Assembly (NCBI RefSeq): GCF_000698555.1
Contig: NZ_JFHE01000016.1
Span: 61,041-125,040 of the forward strand
Length of the DNA stretch: 64,000 bases
Origin: Caballeronia grimmiae
GTDB lineage: Bacteria; Pseudomonadota; Gammaproteobacteria; Burkholderiales; Burkholderiaceae
Direction of reading: 5' to 3'
Position numbers and translations under genes: made by a program. A model generated the notes under the pieces. That model did not search any database. It saw only the letters and a program-made list of their open reading frames with translations, and was not told the origin of the DNA. Shown one piece after another: positions 26,144 through 34,861 of the stretch. Every line of letters begins with the position of its first letter. The stretch's first letter is position 1.

Positions 26144-27937
26144 TCACTGTGTATCGTCGACGCACAAGTCCGGATCGCTCACGACGCAATCGGCGCTCGG
26201 CATCGCCGGCCCGCCACGCACGCGCACGCCCGATTCCTTCGCGGAAATGCGCAGTCCTTTCGGCAGCAGGACCCACATCTGCGCCGGCTGCTTCATTCTG
26301 CTCGCCTTCTGCTGCGCCTGTGCGCCGGTGCCGAAGAAATAGTCCGCGCGAACCGCGCCGCGAATCGCGCCGCCCGCGTCCTGCGCCATCAAAAGCCGCG
26401 TGATGGACGCGCCCGATCCGCCCTCGCTGGCATCGACGAATACGGGTGCGCCGAGCGGCGTCGTGCGTGGATCGATCGCGGCGGAGCGCTCCGGCGATAA
26501 CGGCACGCCGAGCGCGCCGATGGGGCCCGCCGCCGAATCCGGGATGGGGCGGAAGAAGACGTAGCTCGGATCGGATGCCGCGAACGTATAGGCGATGGGC
26601 GCGGCGGTCGCCAGCGGCGCGACAGGCGGGTTCGTTGCGCGGGGCGAATCGATCGGGGCGGCGCCTGCGTTTCCTGTCTTCCCCGCCGGCGATGGCGTGC
26701 TCACACGGGACGGGCGCACCGCGGGCGTCGCGCCTTTGGCCAGGTTGAAGCCGCGCAGCAGCGCGGAGTCTGGCGAGGCGTCTTCGTCGGCAACGGCTTC
26801 GTCCTGCGCGCCGCGCAGCAGCGGGGATTGCGGCGTGTCGTCGGAGGTGGCCGTATCCGGCTTGTTCTCGATGGTAACCGCGCCTTCTTCGAGCGCGATT
26901 TCGACACCGCGCACGAGAATCTTGCGGCCCTTGCTCTGCGCGCTCGCGACCGGCGGATTGAACGCGTAGCCGTTCTGTTCCGCGTACGCGAGCCGTATGA
27001 CGCTCACGCCGTCGGGCAGGACGATCTTGCCTGCGCCTTGCAGTTGCATCGAGTAGAGCATCGCGGGGTCCGCGACATAGGCCAGCACGGGCGCGTCGAT
27101 GCGGCCGCGTTCGATCTGCGCGCGCGACAGATACGGCACGATGCGGCCGCCCACGAGCCGCAAGCGCAGCTTCTTGTCGCGAATGTCCGGAACGCTGTTG
27201 CCGAGGTCGAGCGCGTACACGCCCTTGGCGCGGCTCATCGACAGCGCGGTCAGCGGCACCACCGTGCGCCCTTCGATGCGCGCCATCATCGGTTCGGAGC
27301 GGGCGCCCGCCGGGAGCTTGCGCGAATCGAGGAAGAGAATGTCGCGGGGGACGCCGTAGACCGGGTACACGTAGGGCGGATCGTAGCGGCGGCTGCCGCG
27401 CATCACCGGTTCGTAGTAGCCGGTCAGCACGCCGCGCGACGTGCGGTCTACGTTGCGTATCTGGTAGACGGTGAAGTTGTCCTCGAAGAAGCGCCTGACG
27501 GCAGCGCGGTCGGTTGCGCGGATGCCGCGTGAAGCGGCGCACGGGGACGCCCAGGCGGGTTTGGCTCCTAGCACGGAGCAGCTTCTTTTGAATGCTTCCC
27601 AGGATTCGGATACGTCGTCGCTGGTCCAGCCGGGGAGGGTTGCGAACGATACCGGCGTGTAGAGCGCGTTCTTTGTCGCGAAAGGGGTCGCGGTGCCGGT
27701 TATCGATGCCGATGGGCTAGCGGGCAAGGGATTCGTTATGCCAGGTTCCGGGCCTGTCGGCGTTGCGGGGATCATTTGGGATTGTTCTTGTTCTTTGGGT
27801 TGGTCTTGATCGGTCTGGATTTGTTGCGCTGCGGTTTGTACCGGCGGCGGGGGCGCGGTCGTGCAGCCGGTCGCTAGTAGCAGTGCCGCTGCTGCAGCTA
27901 TCGATGCGGATCGGACGGTCGGTGCTCGTTCTGACAT
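26144..27937 (-). CDS. mltA: Membrane-bound lytic murein transglycosylase A
   Basis: A 597-residue lipoprotein that cleaves peptidoglycan glycan strands to 1,6-anhydro products. The signal peptide ends in a lipobox (LLLATGC). The MltA domain (about 95-345) includes RGVLTGYYEPVMRGS and GGRIVPYLSRAQI. The C-terminal 3D domain (about 450-570) has the catalytic-Asp region LLMAQDAGGAIRGAVRADYF. The domains are separated by a long Ala/Pro/Ser-rich insert (about 345-440) that makes the protein clearly longer than E. coli MltA. The gene stands alone; a repeat cluster lies just upstream of it. Confidence 0.92.
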   Translation of the reverse strand: MSERAPTVRSASIAAAAALLLATGCTTAPPPPVQTAAQQIQTDQDQPKEQEQSQMIPATPTGPEPGITNPLPASPSASITGTATPFATKNALYTPVSFATLPGWTSDDVSESWEAFKRSCSVLGAKPAWASPCAASRGIRATDRAAVRRFFEDNFTVYQIRNVDRTSRGVLTGYYEPVMRGSRRYDPPYVYPVYGVPRDILFLDSRKLPAGARSEPMMARIEGRTVVPLTALSMSRAKGVYALDLGNSVPDIRDKKLRLRLVGGRIVPYLSRAQIERGRIDAPVLAYVADPAMLYSMQLQGAGKIVLPDGVSVIRLAYAEQNGYAFNPPVASAQSKGRKILVRGVEIALEEGAVTIENKPDTATSDDTPQSPLLRGAQDEAVADEDASPDSALLRGFNLAKGATPAVRPSRVSTPSPAGKTGNAGAAPIDSPRATNPPVAPLATAAPIAYTFAASDPSYVFFRPIPDSAAGPIGALGVPLSPERSAAIDPRTTPLGAPVFVDASEGGSGASITRLLMAQDAGGAIRGAVRADYFFGTGAQAQQKASRMKQPAQMWVLLPKGLRISAKESGVRVRGGPAMPSADCVVSDPDLCVDDTQ

Positions 27938-27988
27938 GATCTTTCTCGAGTTGGCGGTGCGTCTATTTTAATTTGGGATGCTTATTTT

Positions 27989-28206
27989 TCGTGTCGGTCT
28001 ATTAGTGTGCCCCTTCCCGGGGCGGGGGTCACTTTCTTTGCCGCTGCAAAGAAAGTAACCAAAGAAAGCAGCCTTCTTGGCCCGAAGCACTGACTCATGT
28101 GGCCACTTCGTAGAACATCAGTGGCACTCAGCTTGTAGACAGCCTTGAATCACCTTCCACGCCCGCTGAGCGCCACGTCCTCCGAGCCCCTTGGCTCGTT
28201 AACACC
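27989..28206 (+). repeat. Structured dispersed repeat, copy A
   Basis: This copy starts TCGTGTCGGTCTATTAGTG and ends in CCTTGGCTCGTTAACACC; both ends and most of the body recur at 53881-54136. It contains a GC hairpin near 28010-28025 and a perfect ten-pair stem, ACTTTCTTTG (28031-28040) with CAAAGAAAGT (28047-28056). The inner nested hairpin of copy C is missing here, as if deleted. It is non-coding on both strands and lies between mltA and copy B. Confidence 0.85.
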
Positions 28207-28250
28207 GATCTCTTCTTTCCTTCCTTTGACCATCCAGCCACATGACTCGC

Positions 28251-28480
28251 CCTCCCCGGCGGGGGCGCTTTCTTGGCTGTCGCCGAAACTCGGCGCTCTA
28301 GCGCCTTATCTGGTCCCATGCGAAGAACGCATTAGAGGATGCAGCTTTCTTGGGCCGAAGCAGCTTGCGTGTAGCCACTTCGTAGAACATCGGTGGCACT
28401 CAGCTTGTAAACAGCTCTCAATCACCTTCGGCGCCCGTTGCACGCCACGTCCTCCGCGGCCCCTTGGCTCGTCAACGCCT
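28251..28480 (+). repeat. Structured dispersed repeat, copy B (diverged)
   Basis: A second, more diverged copy in the same orientation, 44 bases after copy A. Shared blocks include the GC-rich start, TTTCTTGGCTGTCG, the inner hairpin GGCGC/GCGCC, CTGGTCCCATGC, CCACTTCGTAGAACATC, GTGGCACTCAGCTTG and CCCCTTGGCTCGT. The outer stem arms have decayed. It ends about 50 bases beyond the stop of the leftward kinase gene. Confidence 0.8.
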
Positions 28481-28531
28481 TATCCACGCTCGTCGTAGCT
28501 CTGCGCCCCTTCGTGCGCCTACGCCTTCTCC

Positions 28532-30406
28532 TTACTTTGACGATCCAACCACATCGATTTTGAACGTCGCCGCGCCATACGCCACCGGACACGACGGCGC
28601 CTCACTGCCGCACGACGGCACCCCCGCAAACGGCGATGCACTCAGCGTCCGTTGCGCCGCCGCCGCAGCCTGCGCCGCAGAAGAAAGACTCCCGAACACC
28701 GAGTCATGCGCCATGTCCAGCGACGAAAAATCGCGCGGGGCCAGCGACACAATCGCCATGAAATGATTCTCGCCAATCGGCTCGCCCGCCTGCATCGGCC
28801 ACGCCGCTCGCGGCAACACTACGCGCTTGCCCGCCACAACACGGTTGTCACGATCCAGCTCGTTCGGGAAAAGCTGCAAGTACTGGTTCGCCGGATCAAC
28901 CGCAAACACATACAAGTAACCCGCGCGATTGCTCGTCACAATGAAACGCAACCTGTCCCGATCCACCACCGCACGCTCAAGCGGCACCTCCACCTTCACC
29001 ACAACCGATGGATCCGCCAACGACGCAATACGCGCAAACTCTCCTGCAGGCGTGAACGGCGGCAACGCCGGCGGCGGCACAACCACCGCAGGCGGACTCG
29101 CCGCCACCGACGCCGCCCCGCTCGCCGTCGCCGCCGCCGATGCCGCAATCGCCGCCGACCCCGCCGACCCCGCCACATCTGGCCCGTTCGCCGCGCGCTG
29201 AACATGCAGCGCCGCCGGCTGATGCGACATCATCTTCGGCACGAACCATCCGATCCCGGCCGCCGCCGCCAGCACGCATCCCGCACCCACGACCCAGCGC
29301 ACACGACGCCGTGCCGTCGCACCGGCGCGCCGCGCATCCGCTACATCGGCGACGCCCGCCGCCCGCTCCGCCGATGCCGCGTCGAGCTTGATCCCCAGTT
29401 CGTCAGCGAATTGCCGGTCCGTCTGCGGACGATCAGCGGGCACCACGGCCAGCGCATGATCGATCGCCCTCAGAAAGCGATCCGAATAGCGTCCCGCCGC
29501 CAGCTTCGCGACCGGCTGATAACTGTCGCTCACCATGCGTCCCACCGACGGCGGCGGCGTTCTGCCCGTAATCGCAAAATAGACCAGCGCAGCAAGCGCG
29601 TAGTGATCCGTCCACGGCCCCTGCCTCAGCGACGACACCTCCGCATACTGTTCGATCGGCGCATAGCCCGGCTTCAAAATGACCGTCAACGCCTGCGTCA
29701 TGTCGCCGATCACGCGACGCGCCGCGCCAAAATCCAGCAGTACCGGCCGATGACTGTCCTCCAGCAGAATGATGTTGTCCGGCGCGATATCGCGGTGAAA
29801 ACAGTTCGATGCATGCAGCACCGCGAGCGCATCGACGAGCGGCGTCAGCAGCGCGCGCAGCCAGGCTTCGTCGGGCGGCCGCTGCATCGACTTCAGCGCT
29901 TCCTTCAGCGTCACGCCCCGGTAGTACGGCATCACCATGTACGCGGTGCCGTTCGCTTCCCAGAAGCGGTACACCTTGACGAGCGACTGATGGTCGAAGC
30001 GCGCCAGCAGCCGCGCCTCGTCGTTGATGAAACTCTTCAGCCCCGCGCGAAACATGCTCTCGTATCGCGACGACTTCACCTGCACCTGCGTCGCACCGAC
30101 GCGCGCCGCCAGCGCCGACGGCATGTATTCCTTCAGCGCGACCTCGCGATCCAGCGACGTATCGAGCGCGCGATACACAATGCCGAAGCCGCCTTCGCCA
30201 ATCAGCCCGAGAATCTCGAACTCGCCCAGCCGCGTGCCGGGCGGCAATACGCCATTGGTGGCGGTCATCCCCAGCGACGGCGCACGCGCGCCGCTCACGA
30301 TCACGGTCTTGTCGTCCGCGGCGCTTGCTTCGATGTTGACTTCGGTCTTGCCTTCGTCGCCGCCGTCCGGAGCCGGCTCGCCCGGACGCCTGCCGGTCGC
30401 GTTCAT
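28532..30406 (-). CDS. T6SS-associated Ser/Thr protein kinase with DUF4384 domain (PpkA-like)
   Basis: A 624-residue protein. The cytoplasmic kinase domain (about 60-325) has the glycine loop GEGGFGIVYRA, the Lys in VALKEYMP, the catalytic HRDIAPDNIILL and DFGAARR, so it looks active. A single membrane helix (about 360-380) follows, then an Ala/Pro-rich stretch and a DUF4384 domain (about 455-620), presumably periplasmic. By analogy with PpkA it would phosphorylate an FHA protein to trigger T6SS assembly; tagH and a PP2C phosphatase occur at 60-62 kb. Its ATG overlaps the tagF stop by four bases. Confidence 0.88.
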   Translation of the reverse strand: MNATGRRPGEPAPDGGDEGKTEVNIEASAADDKTVIVSGARAPSLGMTATNGVLPPGTRLGEFEILGLIGEGGFGIVYRALDTSLDREVALKEYMPSALAARVGATQVQVKSSRYESMFRAGLKSFINDEARLLARFDHQSLVKVYRFWEANGTAYMVMPYYRGVTLKEALKSMQRPPDEAWLRALLTPLVDALAVLHASNCFHRDIAPDNIILLEDSHRPVLLDFGAARRVIGDMTQALTVILKPGYAPIEQYAEVSSLRQGPWTDHYALAALVYFAITGRTPPPSVGRMVSDSYQPVAKLAAGRYSDRFLRAIDHALAVVPADRPQTDRQFADELGIKLDAASAERAAGVADVADARRAGATARRRVRWVVGAGCVLAAAAGIGWFVPKMMSHQPAALHVQRAANGPDVAGSAGSAAIAASAAATASGAASVAASPPAVVVPPPALPPFTPAGEFARIASLADPSVVVKVEVPLERAVVDRDRLRFIVTSNRAGYLYVFAVDPANQYLQLFPNELDRDNRVVAGKRVVLPRAAWPMQAGEPIGENHFMAIVSLAPRDFSSLDMAHDSVFGSLSSAAQAAAAAQRTLSASPFAGVPSCGSEAPSCPVAYGAATFKIDVVGSSK

Positions 30407-31185
30407 GATGGACGCTCCCGCAACAGCGTCGTGAAAAGCGCCGTATCGGGCAGGCCGTACACCGGCCAGATCGTGAACGGCCTGGGCGTCGCGGGCGGCG
30501 CGGCTTCCTGCGGCTCTGCGGCGGCCTCGGTTTGCTCCGCTTCGTCCGGCGCGGACTGCGCCGATGTCCACATGCTCATGCCGTAAAGCTCCGTCTGCCA
30601 GATCGGCGCGAAGGTGCGCGCGAGCGCATCGGGCAGCGTGGCCGCCGACTGCACGATCCACGGCTCGCTGAACACCGCTGCCCGCGCGTTGTCGCACGGT
30701 GGCGCGGGCGCCGGCGCGGGAAGCGCGGCGAGTTGCGCATCGAGCCGCTCGATACTGTGGTCGAAGTCCAGCGCGGCGAGCGCCACGCCTTCGATCGCCG
30801 ACAGCCATTCCCACAGCGCGACGATCTCGCCGTCCCGCGCGGGCGGACACGGCAGCGACGCCGCGATCGTCAGCGGAAAATGCCGGCCCACGCGATCCAC
30901 CGACGCCATCACGACGCCCGTCCAGCACTGCGTGAGCGCCGGAGCAATCGCACCGGGCATCGCGAAGAAGCGCCATACCGGACACGTCAGATAAGACGCG
31001 AGCCAGTCCGCGCCGAGCGCCAGTTGCGTCTCGGCGACGCGCTGCGCAAGCCACGCATCCCACGGCGCGACGAACGCATCCGACAAGCGCCGCGCCGCGA
31101 AGTCGCCGAGCGAAGGCAGCTTGCCGTACCAGCCGGGAATGGCCGGGCTTTCATCGGCGAGGGCGTGGGCGGGATCGTCGCTCAT
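30403..31185 (-). CDS. tagF: T6SS-associated protein TagF
   Basis: A 260-residue cytoplasmic protein of the TagF/ImpM (DUF2094) family. The N-terminus has the usual PGWYGKLPSLGDFAARRL, then WRFFAMPGAIAP and the hydrophobic core around GVVMASVDRVGRHFPLTI. In Pseudomonas TagF represses T6SS firing after translation. It overlaps the kinase gene by four bases and follows tssM by 35 bases that contain a tandem repeat. The C-terminal ~60 residues are Glu/Ala/Pro-rich. Confidence 0.9.
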   Translation of the reverse strand: MSDDPAHALADESPAIPGWYGKLPSLGDFAARRLSDAFVAPWDAWLAQRVAETQLALGADWLASYLTCPVWRFFAMPGAIAPALTQCWTGVVMASVDRVGRHFPLTIAASLPCPPARDGEIVALWEWLSAIEGVALAALDFDHSIERLDAQLAALPAPAPAPPCDNARAAVFSEPWIVQSAATLPDALARTFAPIWQTELYGMSMWTSAQSAPDEAEQTEAAAEPQEAAPPATPRPFTIWPVYGLPDTALFTTLLRERPS

Positions 31186-31229
31186 CGGCGTTCAAGGGCG
31201 TTCATCGGCGTTCATGGCGTTCAAAGGCG
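31181..31229. repeat. Tandem repeat of about 10 bases across the tssM stop and tagF start
   Basis: Five near-identical units run head to tail: CTCATCGGCG, TTCAAGGGCG, TTCATCGGCG, TTCATGGCG (nine bases) and TTCAAAGGCG. On the coding strand each reads CGCC followed by TGAA or ATGA. The array covers the tssM stop codon and the tagF start codon. Copy-number change would alter tssM-tagF spacing or the tagF start context. Confidence 0.75.
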
Positions 31230-34200
31230 TTCGGGACACGAGAACGCGCGCAAATCGGCGAGCCGGAACGGATTCTCGACGCTGTTCGCCGTCACTTCGA
31301 AGCGCGCCTTGCGCCCCTCCACGTCGAAGGTCACGATGAAGCGCTCCGGCTGCCCGGTCGCCTGCACGTCGAGCCGGTCGAACATGCGAAACAGCGCCCA
31401 CGGTCCTTCGAATACCAGATTACTCGCCCCGTTCGACGGCGGCGGCGTCAGTTGCAGGCTCACGCGGCCCGAGTTGCGCGAGCCGGGCCACTGGATCGCC
31501 GCCGGAACCTGCGGGCCGTGCGCGTAGGTGAGAATCTGCCCGTCGATGTCGAGCGTGAAGGAAAGGATCGTCGGGTCCATGTCGAGCGGCTTGAACTGCA
31601 GCGCGAGCGCGGGCGTCTTGCCGCCGCTGCGGAAAAACACGCCGCGAATCGTCGCCGCGCGCTCGAACTGCGCGAGCCCGGCGGGGCTGATCTGCGTCGC
31701 GCCCGAATCCGACTTCTTGAAGGCCCACGGCTTCGCGGATACATCGACGTCCTGCGCGAGGTGTTTCTGGAAGAAATCGTCGAACTTGCCGCCCGGCGCG
31801 AAGAGCGCGCCGAAATCCTCGGGCAGCACGTCGCGTCCCGACGCCGGCACGAACGGATAACGGCCGCCCACCGCGCGATCGCAGAACGCCGAGATCGATT
31901 CCTTCAGATCCGCCGACAGATTCACGCGCCGCGCCTGCAGCGTTTCCGCCGCGCCCTGGCTGCCGAGATCGAGCAGCGCCGTGCGGATCGGTTCGGGCAT
32001 CCGCGCGGCCTGCGAACGCAGCTTCGCGGGCGCGTCGGAGGCGGGCGGCGCGGTCTTCTGCTGCAAGGCTTCGTCGGTGGCGCTCAAATACGCGTAGACA
32101 TCGTTGATGAGCGCGAGCGTCTGCACGATCGGCGCGGGCTGCCCCGCGCCGGGGCTCGTCGCGAGCGCGTGCAGCGCCGCAAAGCGGTCATCGACGATGC
32201 TCTCCAGCCGCGTGCCGGGCGCGACCGGCGCGATCTTCGTCGGGTCCGGTCCGCGGATGATCTTCTCCAGCCGCTCGCGCGCCGCGGTGATCTTGTCGTT
32301 CGCCTTGTCGACGACGCTCGTCTCGTCCTGCGGCTTCGCGGCCAGCGTCGTTTCCCGCGATGCCGCCCGCACCAGCATCGCGAGCGGCGAATCGGGCGCG
32401 GAGAGAATGCGCGCGATTTGCGCCGATTGCGACAGGCTAGCCGCCCGCACGATGCGGATGTCGTTCAGGAACTCGCTCCACGTGCGCGCGTAGTCCTGCA
32501 AATACAGAAGCCGCACGTCCTGCGTCAGGCGCTGCATCGCTGCGGGATCGCCGCGCGGCAGGCCGCTCTGATCGCGGATGCCGAGCACCCACGGCTCTTC
32601 GGCGGCGAGTTGCGCGGCGGTATCGTCGACGGCTTTGATAAACGCCTTGTGATAGCCGTCGAACGAATAGAGGCCCGGCACGCCGCGCGTGAGCGGCGCG
32701 CCGCTCGCCCGCACGAAGACGAGCTGCGCATTCGGCCCGCCCGCCCGCGCGACGGTGAACTCGGGATACTCCGCGCCCGCGCCTTGCTGCTTCACGCGCC
32801 CGTAGACGCGCTGTGCGAGCGTGCTGGCGGCGAGCATCGAACGCACGCTCGCGACGAGACGTTCGTCGAATGGCAGGTTCGGATGCACGACGCCACGCGA
32901 CAGCAGCGCATCGAGATGACGGCTAAGCGCCGCGCGCTCCGCGTTGCCGACTTCGCGCGGCAGCGAGCGGTCCCAGTCGGTGACGATCCACACCTTGAGC
33001 GCATCGGGGTCCTGATGCTCCGGCTGATTGAGCATCAGATACGCCTTGAGCGCCTCGTACGCGTAGCCCGGATTCGACGCGTTCGCGCTGCGCGCCTGCT
33101 CCTCGATGCGCGCGGCCAGCTTCGGCAGGAACAGATCGGTCAGGAGCCGCTCGTAAGCGCCGTTCGCGGCCGCGTCGAGCTTCGCGCCTTGCCACAGGCC
33201 CCATTGCATCGCGAGCGGCGGATGCGCGGCATCGACTTGCGGCGTGGAGCCGAGCTTTTGCACCGCCGACAGCAACGGCAACAGTGCGACGAGACTCGTA
33301 TTCGCCGCCGATGTCCCCGCCACCGCTTCCTTCGCCGTCCGCGCGGTCCGCTCCACGTTCTCGACATAGGCGCGGTTGCGCAGATAGCTCGTGCCCCACA
33401 GCGCCAGCACGCACGCGCTCACCGCCGCGATGCCCGCATACGCCGACAAGCGCCGCACATGCCGGCGCCGCGCCCACTGCAGGTTCGATCCGGCGAGCCC
33501 TTGCTCGGCGAACACGACCTGCTTCAGCAGCCGTTCGATGAAATAGCTGCGCCCGCTCGACGGACGCGGCGGCTGCATGCCGCGCTCGATGCGGTCCATC
33601 CGGAAGGCGCGCGCGAGCGAACCCATCACGCGGTCGATCGGCGTGCCTTCCTGCGTGCCGCTAGTGAAATAGACGCCGCGCAAGAACGGCAACTCGTCGT
33701 GCTTCGACTGCAGGAAGGTCGCGCTGAGCGCTTCGGCCAGCAGCGGCTTGAGCGCCGCGAACTGCTGCGGAAAGCCGATGATCGCCGCGCGCTCAGCAAG
33801 CCCGCTTTCCGCGTGCAGACGATCGGGCAGGCGCGCGACGAGCCGCGCTTCGAGCGCATCGAGTTCGGCGTCGACGCGTGCGGCGAACTCGGTATCGGTC
33901 GTGGGGCGGCCCGGCTCGTACGGAAACGTGAAGCCGAAGACCTGCGCGCGCTCCTCCTTCGACATATCCGCGAAGAACTCGGTGAAACCCGCGAGCAGGT
34001 CCGCCTTGGTGACGAGCACATAGACGGGAAAGCGCGTGCCGAACGCCTGGATCAGCTCGCGCATGCGGGCGCGCAAGGTCGAGGCCATGTCGCCGGCGCT
34101 CGCGTGCGTCGCGGCGAGCAGGTCGGGGACGGCGAGGGTGAGCAGCACGCCGTTGATCGGCTGGCGCGGGCGTGTCTTTCTGAGCAGCGCCAGGAAGCCC

Positions 34201-34859
34201 TGCCACGCGGTGTGATCGGTGTCGCGGTCGCTTTCCTGCGTGGTGTAGCGGCCCGCCGTGTCGATCAGCACCGCTTCGTCGGTGAACCACCAGTCGCAGT
34301 TGCGCGTTCCGCCGACGCCGCGAATCTTGTCGGTGCCGAAACGCTCGGCGAGCGGAAAGCGCAGCCCCGAGTGGACCAGCGCCGTCGTCTTGCCCGCGCC
34401 CGGCGCGCCGATGAACATGTACCACGGCAACTGATACAGGTATTGCCGTCCTGAGAACGTGATCCAGTCGCGCCAGCCGGGCTTGCCGCCCGACGCGGTG
34501 AGGCGCGCTTCGCGCAGCACGGCGAGCGCCTCGTCGAAGCGTTGCGCGAGCGTCGCGACTTCCGCTTCGCCGGCGCTCGGCGCGGCGGCGCGGGCGGGAG
34601 GCGGCGCGTCGTGACGCGCGAGGCCCGCCGCCAACGCGGCCTGCGTGCGCCGCGCCCGCCACGCCACGTACAGCCGCCGCAACAGCAGCAACAGCGCGAC
34701 GCAGCCAATGGCGACGAAGCGCGCCATCTCCGGTTCGAGCGGATAGTTGCCCGCGAACGACAGCAGCGGCCCCGCGATCCAGATGGCGCCGGCAGTCAGC
34801 AAAAATCCGATGATCGTCAGCAGCACCGGATGGAACAGGATCGACAGAATCTTCTTCAT
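31221..34859 (-). CDS. tssM: T6SS inner-membrane protein TssM (IcmF family)
   Basis: A 1212-residue component of the TssJLM membrane complex. Two helices lie near the N-terminus (about 5-35 and 50-65). A cytoplasmic NTPase-like domain follows with an intact Walker A (GAPGAGKTT, about 151-159) and DTAGRYTTQ. A third helix is at about 460-480 and a long periplasmic part ends in the domain that contacts TssJ. The ATG at 34859 was chosen; a GTG at 34865 would overlap the tssL stop as GTGA and is also possible. Cotranscribed with tssL, tssK and tssJ. Confidence 0.93.
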   Translation of the reverse strand: MKKILSILFHPVLLTIIGFLLTAGAIWIAGPLLSFAGNYPLEPEMARFVAIGCVALLLLLRRLYVAWRARRTQAALAAGLARHDAPPPARAAAPSAGEAEVATLAQRFDEALAVLREARLTASGGKPGWRDWITFSGRQYLYQLPWYMFIGAPGAGKTTALVHSGLRFPLAERFGTDKIRGVGGTRNCDWWFTDEAVLIDTAGRYTTQESDRDTDHTAWQGFLALLRKTRPRQPINGVLLTLAVPDLLAATHASAGDMASTLRARMRELIQAFGTRFPVYVLVTKADLLAGFTEFFADMSKEERAQVFGFTFPYEPGRPTTDTEFAARVDAELDALEARLVARLPDRLHAESGLAERAAIIGFPQQFAALKPLLAEALSATFLQSKHDELPFLRGVYFTSGTQEGTPIDRVMGSLARAFRMDRIERGMQPPRPSSGRSYFIERLLKQVVFAEQGLAGSNLQWARRRHVRRLSAYAGIAAVSACVLALWGTSYLRNRAYVENVERTARTAKEAVAGTSAANTSLVALLPLLSAVQKLGSTPQVDAAHPPLAMQWGLWQGAKLDAAANGAYERLLTDLFLPKLAARIEEQARSANASNPGYAYEALKAYLMLNQPEHQDPDALKVWIVTDWDRSLPREVGNAERAALSRHLDALLSRGVVHPNLPFDERLVASVRSMLAASTLAQRVYGRVKQQGAGAEYPEFTVARAGGPNAQLVFVRASGAPLTRGVPGLYSFDGYHKAFIKAVDDTAAQLAAEEPWVLGIRDQSGLPRGDPAAMQRLTQDVRLLYLQDYARTWSEFLNDIRIVRAASLSQSAQIARILSAPDSPLAMLVRAASRETTLAAKPQDETSVVDKANDKITAARERLEKIIRGPDPTKIAPVAPGTRLESIVDDRFAALHALATSPGAGQPAPIVQTLALINDVYAYLSATDEALQQKTAPPASDAPAKLRSQAARMPEPIRTALLDLGSQGAAETLQARRVNLSADLKESISAFCDRAVGGRYPFVPASGRDVLPEDFGALFAPGGKFDDFFQKHLAQDVDVSAKPWAFKKSDSGATQISPAGLAQFERAATIRGVFFRSGGKTPALALQFKPLDMDPTILSFTLDIDGQILTYAHGPQVPAAIQWPGSRNSGRVSLQLTPPPSNGASNLVFEGPWALFRMFDRLDVQATGQPERFIVTFDVEGRKARFEVTANSVENPFRLADLRAFSCPERL

Positions 34860-34861
34860 GG

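Noticed and set aside
28145..28319. Small frames inside the repeat copies
   Set aside because: The same frames recur in the repeat copies with indels that shift them, so they are not under coding selection.
28007..28480. Possible CRISPR array in the repeated region
   Set aside because: There are only two long, diverged copies here with no regular short repeat-spacer pattern and no cas genes.
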